Shown piece by piece: positions 19,101 to 28,135 of a stretch of 64,000 bases of DNA. The stretch comes from Tenacibaculum finnmarkense. Its GTDB lineage: Bacteria; Bacteroidota; Bacteroidia; Flavobacteriales; Flavobacteriaceae. Under the pieces are notes generated by a model. The model worked only from the letters and a program-made list of their open reading frames with translations. It did not search any database and was not told the DNA's origin. A program made the position numbers and the translations under genes. The stretch is taken from the NCBI RefSeq assembly GCF_900239185.1, contig NZ_OENA01000038.1, positions 62,001-126,000 of the forward strand, read 5' to 3'. The first letter of the stretch is position 1, and each line of letters begins with the position of its first letter.

Positions 19101-19528
19101 ATCAAATTTATAAAGAACAAGCCCAATTAAGACAGCAATTAGAAAAGGCGCTTCAAGAACAGAAAAAACAAGGAGCAGGGCATGGAAAAGGTAAAAATAA
19201 AAGTGCTGAAAAAGCCATAAAAAAAATGGAACAGCTAGAAAACGACATTTTAGAAAAAGGTTTTACCCAAAAAAATATTGACAGAATGCAGCAATTAAAG
19301 TATCAATTACTAAAATTAGATAAGGCTACTTTTGAACAAAATAAAGATAAAAAACGAAAATCTGATGCTAATCTAAAGGAGTTTCATAGCAAAAATATTA
19401 AAAAATTAAAGTTTCAAAAGTTGTTTTATAAGCAGACAGAAATATTAAATAGACAATCATTACCTTTGCAACCTGATTATAAGAAGAAGGTACAAGAATA
19501 TTTTAGCCTTCCTAAAAGCAACAAATAA
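16157..19528 (+). CDS. DUF4175 family membrane protein with long coiled coil
   Basis: 1123 residues. Two membrane helices lie near the N-terminus (about 28-48 and 56-76) and a third at about 155-170 (YALIPLIIWGLFFLTG). A predicted periplasmic beta-rich region follows to ~490. A long Lys/Glu/Gln coiled coil (about 495-780) comes next, and then a low-complexity Gly/Lys-rich stretch (about 910-975). The layout matches the DUF4175 proteins common in Flavobacteriia, whose function is unknown to me. ybeY begins 36 nt downstream and mnmG follows, so this may be the first gene of an operon. The shadow-rich, Lys-biased composition is internal to the protein and not a sign of pseudogene status. Confidence 0.75.
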   Translation: MENFSKIEQKLQQFSKKYYTSELIKGSILFISLGLLYLLFTLFIEHFLWLKPNARTLLFWLFIIVQLFLLIRFICFPIFKIIGLKQGISFEEASKIIGNHFPEVQDKLLNLLQLKQNDTKSDLLIASINQKSEEIQPISFNKAIDFKTNIRYLKYALIPLIIWGLFFLTGTSKQLSESFNRVVNHSVVYKAPADFYFNITAKNLTVIKGKDITVYIQTTGKAVPEQAKIHFNEQQYFFKNEGNGLFSYTFTQVQKPVDFYASANAITSDVFKIAVINTPSIQNISVHLTYPKYIKKKNEIIKNTGNIIVPQGTLVKWAVKTSQTDSVHFISNNKRFAFLKDTKNKFQFKKQVKKALNYQISTSNKNLKEYEKLQFSIGVTKDEHPTIHVKSNIDSISRGNAQFVGQIADDYGFKKLELVYYDKNNSQQNKQFKKIKLTKNTLQTFFFEFPDSLNLQKGIDYELYFQVFDNDIINGSKKTKSQKFSYRQKTKNEIDTELLQEQRNHIQHLENSLNKQEQQKKSLEKIQFELQNKKNVSWNDQKKIKNLIKRQNQYKKMMQRQTDNLKQNFSEKKEKNEALQQKKIDLKKRIEELKKLDKQQKLLDELKKLAEKLNREDLLKKTKELAEQNKQQEKSLERILEMTKRFYMEQKMQKLADNLKDLSKKQKDLSEKESPKEADKKASEEKIKEEQQKINNGFQKVKKELNDLKKDNKSLKSPMKIPAMDTLAKKTQEELNKAEENLEKKNEPESKKNQKKASDKMQEMSQKMQKSMQQMSAENDQENMEGLRQVLENLIMFSFNQEALMTVFSKSNSSHPNFGKNLQKQHHLKTYFEHIDDSLFVLSIKNPKITSKIQDQLSLAHYNLNESLESFADNKFQQGITSQRYIMTAANTLADMLSNALDAMKNPKPGSGKGKGKGKSFSLPDIIKKQSELMKKMQDGMKKGGKPKDGKGGKKKGNKPGEKEGGNKKGEGQGEKLNGELYQIYKEQAQLRQQLEKALQEQKKQGAGHGKGKNKSAEKAIKKMEQLENDILEKGFTQKNIDRMQQLKYQLLKLDKATFEQNKDKKRKSDANLKEFHSKNIKKLKFQKLFYKQTEILNRQSLPLQPDYKKKVQEYFSLPKSNK

Positions 19529-19564
19529 TACTTAAAAAACATTATTTTAAACAACTAAAATAGC

Positions 19565-19981
19565 ATGATTGAATTTAATTACGAAACCGATTTTCAACTA
19601 AAAAATGAAGAAAAAACGGCACAATGGGTTTTAAATTGTATCGAAAAAGAAGGTTTTGAATTAGGAGAAATAAACTATGTTTTTTGTGATGACACCTATT
19701 TACATAAAATGAATGTAGAGTTTTTACAACATGATACCTTAACAGATATTATTAGTTTCGATTATACCTTAGGAAAATTAGTTGGTGGAGATATTTTTAT
19801 TTCGATTGAAAGAGTCAAAGAAAATGCAAAGGAGTTTGATGTATTATTTGAAAACGAATTGCACCGCGTTATTATTCATGGCGTATTACACTACATGAAA
19901 TACAAAGATAAAACGGATCAAGAAAAACAACTAATGCGTACTAAAGAAAATGATTCTTTAAAACTTTTAAATTTAAACTAA
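19565..19981 (+). CDS. ybeY: Endoribonuclease YbeY (rRNA maturation), altered third zinc ligand
   Basis: 138 residues. YbeY is a metal-dependent RNase needed for 16S rRNA 3' end maturation and ribosome quality control. The signature region reads HGVLHYMKYKDKT: His105 and His109 match the first two zinc ligands. The third histidine of the E. coli pattern (HGTLHLLGYDH) is replaced by Asp115. From memory, Bacteroidota often have Asp here, so this is probably a lineage form and not a defect. It lies between the DUF4175 gene and mnmG (29-nt gap). Confidence 0.92.
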   Translation: MIEFNYETDFQLKNEEKTAQWVLNCIEKEGFELGEINYVFCDDTYLHKMNVEFLQHDTLTDIISFDYTLGKLVGGDIFISIERVKENAKEFDVLFENELHRVIIHGVLHYMKYKDKTDQEKQLMRTKENDSLKLLNLN

Positions 19982-20010
19982 AACCGTTCCTTGTAGAACA
20001 GCCATAAAAA

Positions 20011-21888
20011 ATGAGTTTATTTAATACAACATACGATGTAATTGTAGTAGGTGGTGGTCATGCCGGTAGTGAAGCTGCCGCAGCAAGTGCCAACATGGGC
20101 GCACATACATTACTAATAACAATGAACCTTCAAAATATTGCTCAAATGAGCTGTAACCCTGCCATGGGTGGTATTGCGAAAGGACAAATAGTACGAGAAA
20201 TTGATGCTTTAGGTGGTTACAGCGCCATTGTAACCGATAAAACGGCGATTCAATTTAAGATGCTTAACAAATCAAAAGGACCTGCAATGTGGAGTCCTAG
20301 AGCGCAATCTGACAGAATGCAATTTGCAGAATGTTGGAGAAATATGCTTGAAAAAACCGATAATTTAGATTTTTATCAAGATGCCGTAAACGGATTAATT
20401 TTTGATGAAAATAAAATTGTTGGCGTAAAAACAGCCTTAGGTTTAGAAATAAAAGCCAAAACCGTAATTATTACGGCGGGTACTTTTTTAAATGGATTAA
20501 TCCATATTGGTGAAAAAACATTTGGTGGTGGTAGAGCTGGTGAAGGTGCTTCAACAGGAATTACTGAAGCTTTAGTTGAAAAAGGTTTTGAAGCTGGAAG
20601 GATGAAAACTGGGACTCCACCAAGAGTTGATGCAAGGTCTTTAGATTTTTCTAAAATGACTGAACAACCTGGTGATGAAAATCCTGAAAAATTTTCTTAC
20701 TTACCAATTACCAAAAAATTAACCACACAGCGTTCTTGTTATTTAACCTATACAAATCAAAAAGTACACGATATTTTACGTGAAGGTTTTGATCGTTCGC
20801 CAATGTTTAATGGTAGAATTAAATCGACAGGACCAAGATATTGCCCATCTGTAGAAGATAAAATTGATCGTTTTGCTGATAAAGATCGTCATCAAATTTT
20901 TGTTGAACCTGAAGGATGGAATACCGTAGAAATTTATGTAAACGGATTTTCTACCTCATTACCTGAAGATATTCAAGACAAAGCAATTCGACATATTGCA
21001 GGTTTTGAAAATGTGAAATTCTTGCGTTTTGGATATGCTATTGAATATGATTTCTTTCAGCCAACGCAATTAAAACACAACTTAGAAACTAAGTTAATTG
21101 AAAATTTATTTTTCGCGGGGCAGATTAACGGAACTACTGGTTACGAAGAAGCAGCTGCACAAGGTTTAATGGCTGGTGTAAATGCAGCTTTAAAAACTCA
21201 GAATAAAGAACCTTTTATCTTAAAAAGAAGTGAAGCTTATATTGGTGTTTTAATTGATGATTTAATTACCAAAGGAACAGAAGAACCTTACAGAATGTTT
21301 ACTTCTCGTGCCGAATATAGAACGTTATTACGACAAGATAATGCTGACTTACGTTTAACAGAAATAGCTTATAATCTTGGTTTAGCTTCTAAAGAAAGAT
21401 TAGATAGAGTTACTAATAAAAGAATTAAAACAGCCGCTCTTGTTAAATTTGTAGAAAATTTAAGCGTTAAACAAGAAGAGATAAATCCTATTTTAGAAAG
21501 CAAAGGACTTAGTTTAATTAATCAATCGGTAAAATTATTTAAAATTGCTACAAGGCCACAATTATCATTTAATGATTTTAGAGTTATTGAAAAACTAGAA
21601 AATTATTTACAAGAAAATGATATGGATCAAGAAATTATTGAGCAAGTAGAAATTCACTTGAAATATTCTGGTTATATTGAAAAGGAAAAAAATAATGCCG
21701 ACAAATTAAACCGATTAGAAAACGTTAAAATTCCTGCTAAATTCGATTTTAATAAAGTTCATTCATTATCGCATGAAGCTAGAGAAAAATTAAACAAAAT
21801 TCAACCAACTTCAATATCGCAAGCTAGTAGAATAAGTGGTGTATCACCAAGTGATATTTCCGTTTTATTAGTTTACATGGGACGATAA
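20011..21888 (+). CDS. mnmG: tRNA uridine-5-carboxymethylaminomethyl(34) synthesis protein MnmG (GidA)
   Basis: 625 residues, full length. With MnmE, this FAD- and NADH-dependent enzyme modifies U34 of several tRNAs. The Rossmann motif VVGGGHAGSEAA is at about 12-23. MnmG signatures include SCNPAMGGIAKGQ, the GTPPRVD loop, and the FAD-binding INGTTGYEEAAAQGL. The C-terminal helical MnmE/tRNA-binding domain ends ISGVSPSDISVLLVYMGR, as in the family. A terminator follows at 21907. It lies 29 nt after ybeY. Confidence 0.97.
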   Translation: MSLFNTTYDVIVVGGGHAGSEAAAASANMGAHTLLITMNLQNIAQMSCNPAMGGIAKGQIVREIDALGGYSAIVTDKTAIQFKMLNKSKGPAMWSPRAQSDRMQFAECWRNMLEKTDNLDFYQDAVNGLIFDENKIVGVKTALGLEIKAKTVIITAGTFLNGLIHIGEKTFGGGRAGEGASTGITEALVEKGFEAGRMKTGTPPRVDARSLDFSKMTEQPGDENPEKFSYLPITKKLTTQRSCYLTYTNQKVHDILREGFDRSPMFNGRIKSTGPRYCPSVEDKIDRFADKDRHQIFVEPEGWNTVEIYVNGFSTSLPEDIQDKAIRHIAGFENVKFLRFGYAIEYDFFQPTQLKHNLETKLIENLFFAGQINGTTGYEEAAAQGLMAGVNAALKTQNKEPFILKRSEAYIGVLIDDLITKGTEEPYRMFTSRAEYRTLLRQDNADLRLTEIAYNLGLASKERLDRVTNKRIKTAALVKFVENLSVKQEEINPILESKGLSLINQSVKLFKIATRPQLSFNDFRVIEKLENYLQENDMDQEIIEQVEIHLKYSGYIEKEKNNADKLNRLENVKIPAKFDFNKVHSLSHEAREKLNKIQPTSISQASRISGVSPSDISVLLVYMGR

Positions 21889-21906
21889 TAAAATTTATTT
21901 TAATAC

Positions 21907-21934
21907 AAAAAACGTTCCGTATGGAGCGTTTTTT
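21907..21934 (+). terminator. Rho-independent terminator after mnmG
   Basis: AAAAAACGTTCC pairs with GGAGCGTTTTTT (one G-T pair) around a GTAT loop and is followed by further T residues. Confidence 0.8.
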
Positions 21935-21998
21935 TTTACGTATTATTGCAATAATAAAGCATCAATATTTAGCTTAGAACATCATAAAAAATAAAAAA

Positions 21999-22856
21999 TT
22001 GGAAACAACAAAAGAGCTTTACAAAAATCTTACACCATTACTAAATTGTATCGATCATACGGTTTCTGATGAAAGTTACGAAGTAATGTATAACAAGAAA
22101 TATGATATGCTTGTTACTTCGCCTGTTCCTGTAAATTTAGAAAATTACTATGTAAGTGAAGCGTATATTTCGCATACTGATAGTAAAAAAACGCTGTTTG
22201 ATAAAGCCTATCAATTAGTAAAAAATCATACTTTAAAGCAAAAATTAAATTTGATAAATTCTTTTAAATCCGAAGAAAAAACAATTTTAGATGTTGGTGC
22301 TGGTACTGGTGATTTTTTAAAAGTTTGTAAAGAAAATAATTGGAAAGTATCAGGAGTTGAACCTTCGGAAAAAGCTAGAAGTTTTGCTTCAAAAAAAAAT
22401 ATTGAGCTTCAAGAAGATATTTCTAACTATAAAGGAAAACAATTTGATGTTATTTCGCTGTGGCATGTTTTAGAACATATTCCTAATTTAATTGAATATA
22501 CAAATCAATTAAAAAAATTATTAAAACCAAATGGTGTTTTAATTATTGCCGTGCCAAATTATAAAAGTTACGATGCTAAAAAGTATAAAGAATTTTGGGC
22601 TGCTTATGATGTGCCAAGACATTTATGGCATTTCTCGCAAACAGCGATAAAAAAAATATTTGCAACGACTGATATGAAAGTTGTAAAAATACTTCCAATG
22701 AAATTTGATGCTTTTTATGTTTCTTTATTATCAGAAAAATATAAAAATAATACATCAAAACCAATTAGTGCTTTTTTTACAGGATTAACATCAAATATTA
22801 AAGCAAAAAAAACAGGCGAGTATTCTTCTTTAATTTATTTGATAAAAAACAATTAA
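21999..22856 (+). CDS. Class I SAM-dependent methyltransferase
   Basis: 285 residues from a TTG start. A TAG stop lies eight codons upstream in frame and the next ATG is at codon 30, so TTG is the best start, though not certain. Motif I is ILDVGAGTGDF near residue 95, and a Post-I acidic loop is GVEPSEKA. The motif FDVISLWHVLEHIPN (about 148) is typical of the Methyltransf_11/23 group acting on small molecules or lipids. The N-terminal ~70 residues resemble the zinc-poor lead-in seen in related flavobacterial enzymes. Terminators flank it on both sides, so it is monocistronic. The substrate is unknown. Confidence 0.8.
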   Translation: METTKELYKNLTPLLNCIDHTVSDESYEVMYNKKYDMLVTSPVPVNLENYYVSEAYISHTDSKKTLFDKAYQLVKNHTLKQKLNLINSFKSEEKTILDVGAGTGDFLKVCKENNWKVSGVEPSEKARSFASKKNIELQEDISNYKGKQFDVISLWHVLEHIPNLIEYTNQLKKLLKPNGVLIIAVPNYKSYDAKKYKEFWAAYDVPRHLWHFSQTAIKKIFATTDMKVVKILPMKFDAFYVSLLSEKYKNNTSKPISAFFTGLTSNIKAKKTGEYSSLIYLIKNN

Positions 22857-22930
22857 AATCATTTTAAACTATTTTAAAGTATTTTTTATCAATCAAAATA
22901 AATAAAACATGTAATTTATCTAAAAAAAAC

Positions 22931-22967
22931 AAAACACCTCTTAAATAACTGTTTTAAGAGGTGTTTT
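22931..22967. terminator. Terminator between the methyltransferase and DoxX genes
   Basis: AAAACACCTCTTAAA pairs with TTTAAGAGGTGTTTT, and T or A runs extend on both sides. It serves two convergent genes. Confidence 0.85.
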
Positions 22968-23035
22968 TTATCAATAAAAATTATTGCTATTTATTTTATC
23001 ATCAAAAAAAACAATGATAATTTAAATAATCAAGC

Positions 23036-23434
23036 TTAATTACTTAGTAAATGCATTCCTAAAACTGTTACGATAAAATAAACTGCTAACGACATTGCTC
23101 CAGCATAATCTTTAGCCAATCGCTGTCCTATTAAAAGAAAAATTAAACAGAGTGCCGAAATTTGAACTCCTAATAATGCTAAATTAGCATCGTTCATTGT
23201 TATCAAATTAAAAATTCCGATAAACATAAAAGCTCCTGCAATTAATTCCATCACTAAAATTACCATCAATAAAAGTGGTACTGAATTTTTTAAAGGCGAA
23301 TCTTTAAAATGTTCTTTGATAAAAGCAACATTTCCACTCCAATCAGAAACCTTATCAATACCCGATTGTAAAAAAGTAACGATTAAAAAAAGTAAAATTA
23401 AAATAGCTGTTCCGTGTTGTTGAATAATTTCCAT
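23036..23434 (-). CDS. DoxX-like family inner-membrane protein
   Basis: 132 residues with four hydrophobic segments (about 10-27, 52-76, 84-104, 110-130). The start of the second region, TFLQSGIDKVSDW, fits the DoxX/DoxD family, whose first helix carries a conserved Gly/Lys turn. Members are small integral membrane proteins linked to redox or sulfur stress in some bacteria; a specific role here is not evident. It is convergent with the methyltransferase and divergent from the SPFH gene. Confidence 0.75.
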   Translation of the reverse strand: MEIIQQHGTAILILLFLIVTFLQSGIDKVSDWSGNVAFIKEHFKDSPLKNSVPLLLMVILVMELIAGAFMFIGIFNLITMNDANLALLGVQISALCLIFLLIGQRLAKDYAGAMSLAVYFIVTVLGMHLLSN

Positions 23435-23565
23435 ATAATTGATTTTTAAATTATTTTTGAATAAAAAATTTGTAACAAAACTAAAGAAAAACCTCCTATA
23501 AGTATCTATTATAAATAGTATCTTTAACCAATGCTTAAAAATTACTAACTAAAAAAATTAAAACT

Positions 23566-24495
23566 ATGTTTAATTATTTGTATCCAATAATAATTATTGG
23601 ACTATTTATTTTCTTCAAATCATTTTTTACCGTCAAACAACAATCTGCGGCAATCCTTGAACGTTTTGGTAAATTTCACAGAATTTGTCAATCAGGTTTG
23701 CATTTAAAAATTCCTTTAGTTGATAAAATTTCAGGAAAACTAAGTTTAAAAATTCAGCAATTAGATGTAATTATTGAAACAAAAACCTTAGATAATGTTT
23801 TTGTAAAACTAAAAGTATCTGTTCAATATAAGGTTATAAAAGAAAAAGTCTATGATTCATTTTATAAATTAGATTATCCTCACGATCAAATTACTTCGTA
23901 TGTATTTGATGTAGTTCGTGCCGAAGTTCCTAAAATGATTTTAGACGATGTTTTCTTAAAAAAAGATGATATAGCCATTGCTGTAAAATCAGAATTAAAT
24001 GAAGCAATGATGACTTACGGATATGATATCATTAAAACATTAGTTACCGATATTGATCCTGATGCGCAAGTAAAAGAAGCTATGAACCGTATTAATGCTG
24101 CTGATAGAGAAAAAACAGCTGCTCAATATGAAGGAGATGCACAACGTATTTTAATTGTTGAAAGAGCCAAAGCAGAAGCAGAAAGCAAGCGTTTACAAGG
24201 TAAAGGTATTGCAGATCAGCGTAGAGAAATTGCACGTGGTTTAGAAGAATCCGTAGAGGTTTTAAATAGAGCAGGAATTAACTCGCAAGAAGCATCGGCA
24301 TTAATTGTAATTACCCAACATTACGATACCTTACAATCTATTGGTGCCGATACAAATAGTAACCTGATTTTACTTCCAAACAACCCGAATGCAGCAAGTT
24401 CTATGTTAAATGATATGGTCGCTAGTTTTGCTGCTACAAATCAAATAGGCGAAAGTATGAAGGAAAGTAAAAACCTTAAAAAAGACGCATCATAG
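23566..24495 (+). CDS. SPFH/Band 7 (stomatin-like) membrane protein
   Basis: 309 residues. One N-terminal membrane helix ([18 protein letters not shown]) is followed by a canonical SPFH domain: [31 protein letters not shown] and later [19 protein letters not shown]. The coiled coil rich in Ala/Glu (about 180-230, [17 protein letters not shown]) is typical of stomatin/QmcA proteins that oligomerise in membrane microdomains. The YbjQ gene starts 1 nt after its stop, so the two are cotranscribed. No NfeD partner is nearby. The first ATG fits the conserved N-terminus. Confidence 0.88.
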   Translation: MFNYLYPIIIIGLFIFFKSFFTVKQQSAAILERFGKFHRICQSGLHLKIPLVDKISGKLSLKIQQLDVIIETKTLDNVFVKLKVSVQYKVIKEKVYDSFYKLDYPHDQITSYVFDVVRAEVPKMILDDVFLKKDDIAIAVKSELNEAMMTYGYDIIKTLVTDIDPDAQVKEAMNRINAADREKTAAQYEGDAQRILIVERAKAEAESKRLQGKGIADQRREIARGLEESVEVLNRAGINSQEASALIVITQHYDTLQSIGADTNSNLILLPNNPNAASSMLNDMVASFAATNQIGESMKESKNLKKDAS

Positions 24496-24496
24496 T

Positions 24497-24814
24497 ATGA
24501 TTGTAACTACAACACCCACTATTGAAAATAAACCAGCAACAGCCTATTTAGGAATTGTTACTGGTGAAACAATTATTGGGGCAAATTTTATTAAAGATTT
24601 TTTTGCAGGAATTAGAGATATTGTTGGCGGACGTTCAGGTTCTTATGAAAAAGTATTGCGCAAAGCAAAAGATACCTCTTTAAAAGAAATGCAAGAAAGA
24701 GCTGAAGCATTAGGTGCCGATGCTATTGTTGGAGTAGATTTAGATTATGAAACCTTAGGAGCTAAAGGCGGAATGATCATGGTAACAACCTCAGGGACGG
24801 CTATTAAATTTTAA
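24497..24814 (+). CDS. YbjQ/UPF0145 heavy-metal-binding domain protein
   Basis: 105 residues with the UPF0145 layout: [27 protein letters not shown] at the N-terminus, [21 protein letters not shown] in the middle and [19 protein letters not shown] near the C-terminus. The family forms pentamers and is annotated as heavy-metal binding on weak evidence. It is translationally coupled to the SPFH gene, and such pairing suggests a joint membrane-associated role. Confidence 0.88.
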   Translation: MIVTTTPTIENKPATAYLGIVTGETIIGANFIKDFFAGIRDIVGGRSGSYEKVLRKAKDTSLKEMQERAEALGADAIVGVDLDYETLGAKGGMIMVTTSGTAIKF

Positions 24815-24840
24815 AAATTATATTTTACTCTATAAACGAA

Positions 24841-24870
24841 AAAAACCGAAGCAAATGCTTCGGTTTTTTT
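24841..24870. terminator. Terminator between ybjQ-like and tatA
   Basis: AAAAACCGAAGC pairs with GCTTCGGTTTTT across an AAAT loop; long T and A tracts on either side suit both convergent genes. Confidence 0.85.
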
Positions 24871-24891
24871 TTAGCTATGATACTGCTGTTT

Positions 24892-25116
24892 TTATTTTTT
24901 ATCGTTAGAAGAAGTTTTTATTTCTTCTGTTTTTTCACCTTTTTCGTCTACTTCTTCCTCGGCTTTAGTGGCATCTTTAAACTCTTTGATTCCTGTACCT
25001 AAACCTTTCATTAATTCTGGAATTTTCTTTCCTCCAAACATTAATAATGCTAATCCAACTACCAAGGCTATTTGCAATGGTCCAATCATTCCTAAAAATA
25101 TACTAAGTGAAATCAT
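24892..25116 (-). CDS. tatA: Sec-independent protein translocase subunit TatA/TatE
   Basis: 74 residues. One membrane helix (about 7-27) carries LGMIGPLQIALVVGLALLMFG. It is followed by the FGGKKIPELMKGLGTGIKEFK amphipathic helix typical of TatA and an acidic/lysine tail. It builds the Tat pore for folded proteins. A complete Bacteroidota promoter is visible upstream (TTG, 19 nt, TATCTTTG). tatB/tatC are not adjacent. Confidence 0.92.
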   Translation of the reverse strand: MISLSIFLGMIGPLQIALVVGLALLMFGGKKIPELMKGLGTGIKEFKDATKAEEEVDEKGEKTEEIKTSSNDKK

Positions 25117-25136
25117 CTTTATTAAATTTTACAGTA

Positions 25137-25166
25137 CAAAGATACTAAATTAAATTCGCTGTTCAA
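25137..25166 (-). promoter_or_regulatory. Promoter of tatA
   Basis: On the minus strand TTG (25164-25166) is followed by 19 nt and TATCTTTG (25137-25144), an exact -33/-7 pair. The -33 TTG lies within the 3' end of the neighbouring DUF2807 gene. Confidence 0.65.
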
Positions 25167-25830
25167 TTACTCCACCGATTACTTTTTTTGCTTTCAAAAT
25201 TTCGGGAGTTCCTTTGTAAAAAATAGAACCTCCAAAAGAAACTTTAGCATCTAATGTTTCGCCAGCATTTACTTCAACTTTAGCTCCTGAACCTACTCGA
25301 ACGTAATTTAAATCGGTTACCTTTAAATTATATCCATGATACATGCCACCTAAATTAGCCGCTACATTTTGGTTTTTAGTTGACCCTGAGAGTTTAATAA
25401 CTGCTCCCGATGAACTTTTAACCGTTAAATGTTTCACTTTAACAACCATATTAATAAAAGCGCCTTCTTGTGCTTTTATTTCAATAGCTGGCTGTTCCAT
25501 TATTTTTGCGGTAATTGTAGCACCTTCATTCGCATCAATTATATCTAATTCTGACTGGTAATAAAGCGTTATTTTAACCGTACCATCGGCAGTTGTTTCA
25601 GGGAATTTCAACGATAATTTTAACCTGTTATTTTTACTTTTAACCGTTACTTTATCTGCTTTATCTCCTGTTATAACTACTTTATTTTCTGTAGATTTCA
25701 CTAAAAATACATCAATACCGTTAAATACTTTTACCTGGGTAAATTCACCGAGTTTTTTTGTAATCGTTGTTTGAGCAGCTGCTAAAAATGGCATCAAAAT
25801 CAAACTTAAAAAGATTATTTTTTTAATCAT
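25150..25830 (-). CDS. Secreted head-GIN domain (DUF2807) protein
   Basis: 226 residues with a signal peptide (IIFLSLILMPFLAAAQ, cut near residue 19). The mature protein is a right-handed beta-solenoid-like DUF2807 domain: FTQVKVFNGIDVFLVKSTENKVVI at the start and repeated short beta strands with Gly/Asn turns, for example LKLSGSTKNQNVAANLGG. Members are periplasmic or outer-membrane-associated in Bacteroidota; function unknown. The tatA promoter overlaps its 3' end. Confidence 0.82.
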   Translation of the reverse strand: MIKKIIFLSLILMPFLAAAQTTITKKLGEFTQVKVFNGIDVFLVKSTENKVVITGDKADKVTVKSKNNRLKLSLKFPETTADGTVKITLYYQSELDIIDANEGATITAKIMEQPAIEIKAQEGAFINMVVKVKHLTVKSSSGAVIKLSGSTKNQNVAANLGGMYHGYNLKVTDLNYVRVGSGAKVEVNAGETLDAKVSFGGSIFYKGTPEILKAKKVIGGVIEQRI

Positions 25831-25918
25831 AATAATTAATTAGTTACTTGATACATTCAATAATTGTACCAACACTATAAAGTCAAATACTGGTTTTTAT
25901 TGCAGTAGTGACTATAAA

Positions 25919-28135
25919 TTAATGAGATACTAAATGAAAATCTAAATGTTTACGTTCTAAATCGGTATTTTTTACTTTTACAACAACCGTGTCTCCTAAT
26001 TGAATTTCATTATTAGACGATTGCCCAACCACAGCATATTTTTTCTCATCAAAAACATAATAATCATCTTTTATGTCTCTAATTCGCACCATTCCTTCAC
26101 ACTTATTTGCGCTAATTTCAACATAAATTCCCCATTCAGTAACCCCTGAAATAACCCCTTCAAATTCTTCATCTTGATGGTCTTTCATGTACTTTATTTG
26201 CATATATTTTATGCTAGAACGTTCCGCTTTTGCAGCTAATTCTTCCATTTGTGAAGAGTGCTTACATTTTACTTCATATTCAGCTGATTTAGGAGATGTT
26301 CCGCCATCTAAATAATGTTGTAATAAACGGTGTGTCATTACATCAGGATAACGACGAATTGGTGATGTAAAATGCGAATAATAATCAAAAGCCAAACCAT
26401 AATGTCCAATATTTTGAGTTGTATAAGCTGCTTTACTCATCGAACGAATCGTTAAAGTTTCTACCATATTGGCTTCACCTTTCCCTTGAACATCGGCTAA
26501 TAATTTATTTAACGATTGCGATGTTTTTTCTTTAGTTTCGGTATCTATTTTATACCCAAACTTGTTGATAATGTTCTGTAAAGAAGCTAATTTATCAATA
26601 TTTGGTTCATCGTGTGTACGATATATAAACGTGTTTTTTGTTTCTTTTCCTTTAGAAAAACCAATAAATTCGGCTACTTTTCTATTGGCTAATAACATAA
26701 ATTCTTCGATTAATTTATTAGCATCTTTCGATTCTTTAAAGAAAACTCCCACAGGATTTGCATCTTCATCTAAATCAAACTTCACTTCTACTCTATCAAA
26801 TGAAATTGCGCCTGCTTTCATACGTTTTTTACGTAATTTTTTGGCTAATTCATCTAATTTTAAGGTCGCTTCAACTATTTCTGGAATTACTTGATAACTT
26901 TCATCCGTAATTGAAATATCCGCAGGCATTTCGTAGGCTTTAATTTCTTCGGATAATGTACAGTTTTCAATAATTGACTGCGCTTCTTCGTAAGCAAAAC
27001 GCTGATCAGAATAAGTTACTGTTCTACCAAACCACTGGTTTACAATTTGTGTTTTTTCATTCATTTCAAAAACTGCCGAAAAAGTTAATTTTTCTTCGTT
27101 TGGGCGTAATGAACAAACTCCGTTACTTAACATTTCAGGTAACATTGGCACTACTCTATCAACCAAATAAACCGATGTTGCTCTGTCATAAGCTTCATCA
27201 TCTAAACTCGTTTTTGGCTGTAAATAATGCGAAACATCGGCAATATGAATTCCGATTTCGTAGTTTCCATTTTCTAATTTTGTAAATGATAAGGCATCAT
27301 CAAAATCTTTAGCATCCTTAGGATCAATGGTAAATGTTAAATCTTTACGCATATCACGACGCTTTGAAATTTCAGCTTCGGTAATTTCTAATGGTAAATT
27401 TTCAGCTTCTTTTTCAATTTCTTCTGGAAATTCATACGGCAATCCATATTCTAATAAAATAGAATGAATTTCAGTTTCATGTTCACCAGGTTTTCCTAAA
27501 ACTTGTGTAATTTTTCCGAATGGATTTTTAGAATTTTCTGGCCAATCTGTCATTTGCACGACTACTTTATCGCCATCTTCTGCGCCGTTTAATTTATTTT
27601 GAGAAACAAATAAATCTACCGACATTTTTTGACTGTCTGGCAATACAAAACCAAAACTTTTATTCATTTGTAAAATACCAACAAATTCAGTCTTTTTACG
27701 TTCGATTATTTCAACAACTTCGGCTTCTAATTTCGAAGATCGTCTTTTGTTATAAACAAAAACTTTTACGGTATCTTGATGCAATCCTTTTCCTAAATTA
27801 ATAGCGGGCATAAAGATGTCTTTTTCAAAATCATCTGACATAAAATACCCATTTCCATTCGCTGTTAAATCTAAAGTACCGATATGATATTTACGATCTT
27901 GATTTATTTGATATTTTCCGCGATCTATTTCTTTAATTTTTTTTGTTTCGTGTAATTCTACTAATTTTTTAAGTACTTGGCTTTTTCCATCAGAATCAGA
28001 AATATCCATTTTACTGGCAATCTGTTTATAATTATATGTTTTAGAAGTGTCTTCTTTTAATATTTTGAAAATTTTTAAGGTTAAGTCTTTAATTACTTTT
28101 CCCTTTTTTTTATATATTTTTTTCTTTCGAGTCAT
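25919..28135 (-). CDS. rnr: Ribonuclease R
   Basis: 738 residues. A basic N-terminus and winged-helix region (residues 20-75) lead to cold-shock domains. The RNB catalytic domain shows DPKDAKDFDDALS, with the metal-binding aspartates, near 285. The C-terminal S1 domain contains GVISGVTEWGIYVE. It is a processive 3'-5' exoribonuclease that degrades structured RNA. It points away from the 1-kb gene-free region that I propose as an origin. Confidence 0.96.
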   Translation of the reverse strand: MTRKKKIYKKKGKVIKDLTLKIFKILKEDTSKTYNYKQIASKMDISDSDGKSQVLKKLVELHETKKIKEIDRGKYQINQDRKYHIGTLDLTANGNGYFMSDDFEKDIFMPAINLGKGLHQDTVKVFVYNKRRSSKLEAEVVEIIERKKTEFVGILQMNKSFGFVLPDSQKMSVDLFVSQNKLNGAEDGDKVVVQMTDWPENSKNPFGKITQVLGKPGEHETEIHSILLEYGLPYEFPEEIEKEAENLPLEITEAEISKRRDMRKDLTFTIDPKDAKDFDDALSFTKLENGNYEIGIHIADVSHYLQPKTSLDDEAYDRATSVYLVDRVVPMLPEMLSNGVCSLRPNEEKLTFSAVFEMNEKTQIVNQWFGRTVTYSDQRFAYEEAQSIIENCTLSEEIKAYEMPADISITDESYQVIPEIVEATLKLDELAKKLRKKRMKAGAISFDRVEVKFDLDEDANPVGVFFKESKDANKLIEEFMLLANRKVAEFIGFSKGKETKNTFIYRTHDEPNIDKLASLQNIINKFGYKIDTETKEKTSQSLNKLLADVQGKGEANMVETLTIRSMSKAAYTTQNIGHYGLAFDYYSHFTSPIRRYPDVMTHRLLQHYLDGGTSPKSAEYEVKCKHSSQMEELAAKAERSSIKYMQIKYMKDHQDEEFEGVISGVTEWGIYVEISANKCEGMVRIRDIKDDYYVFDEKKYAVVGQSSNNEIQLGDTVVVKVKNTDLERKHLDFHLVSH

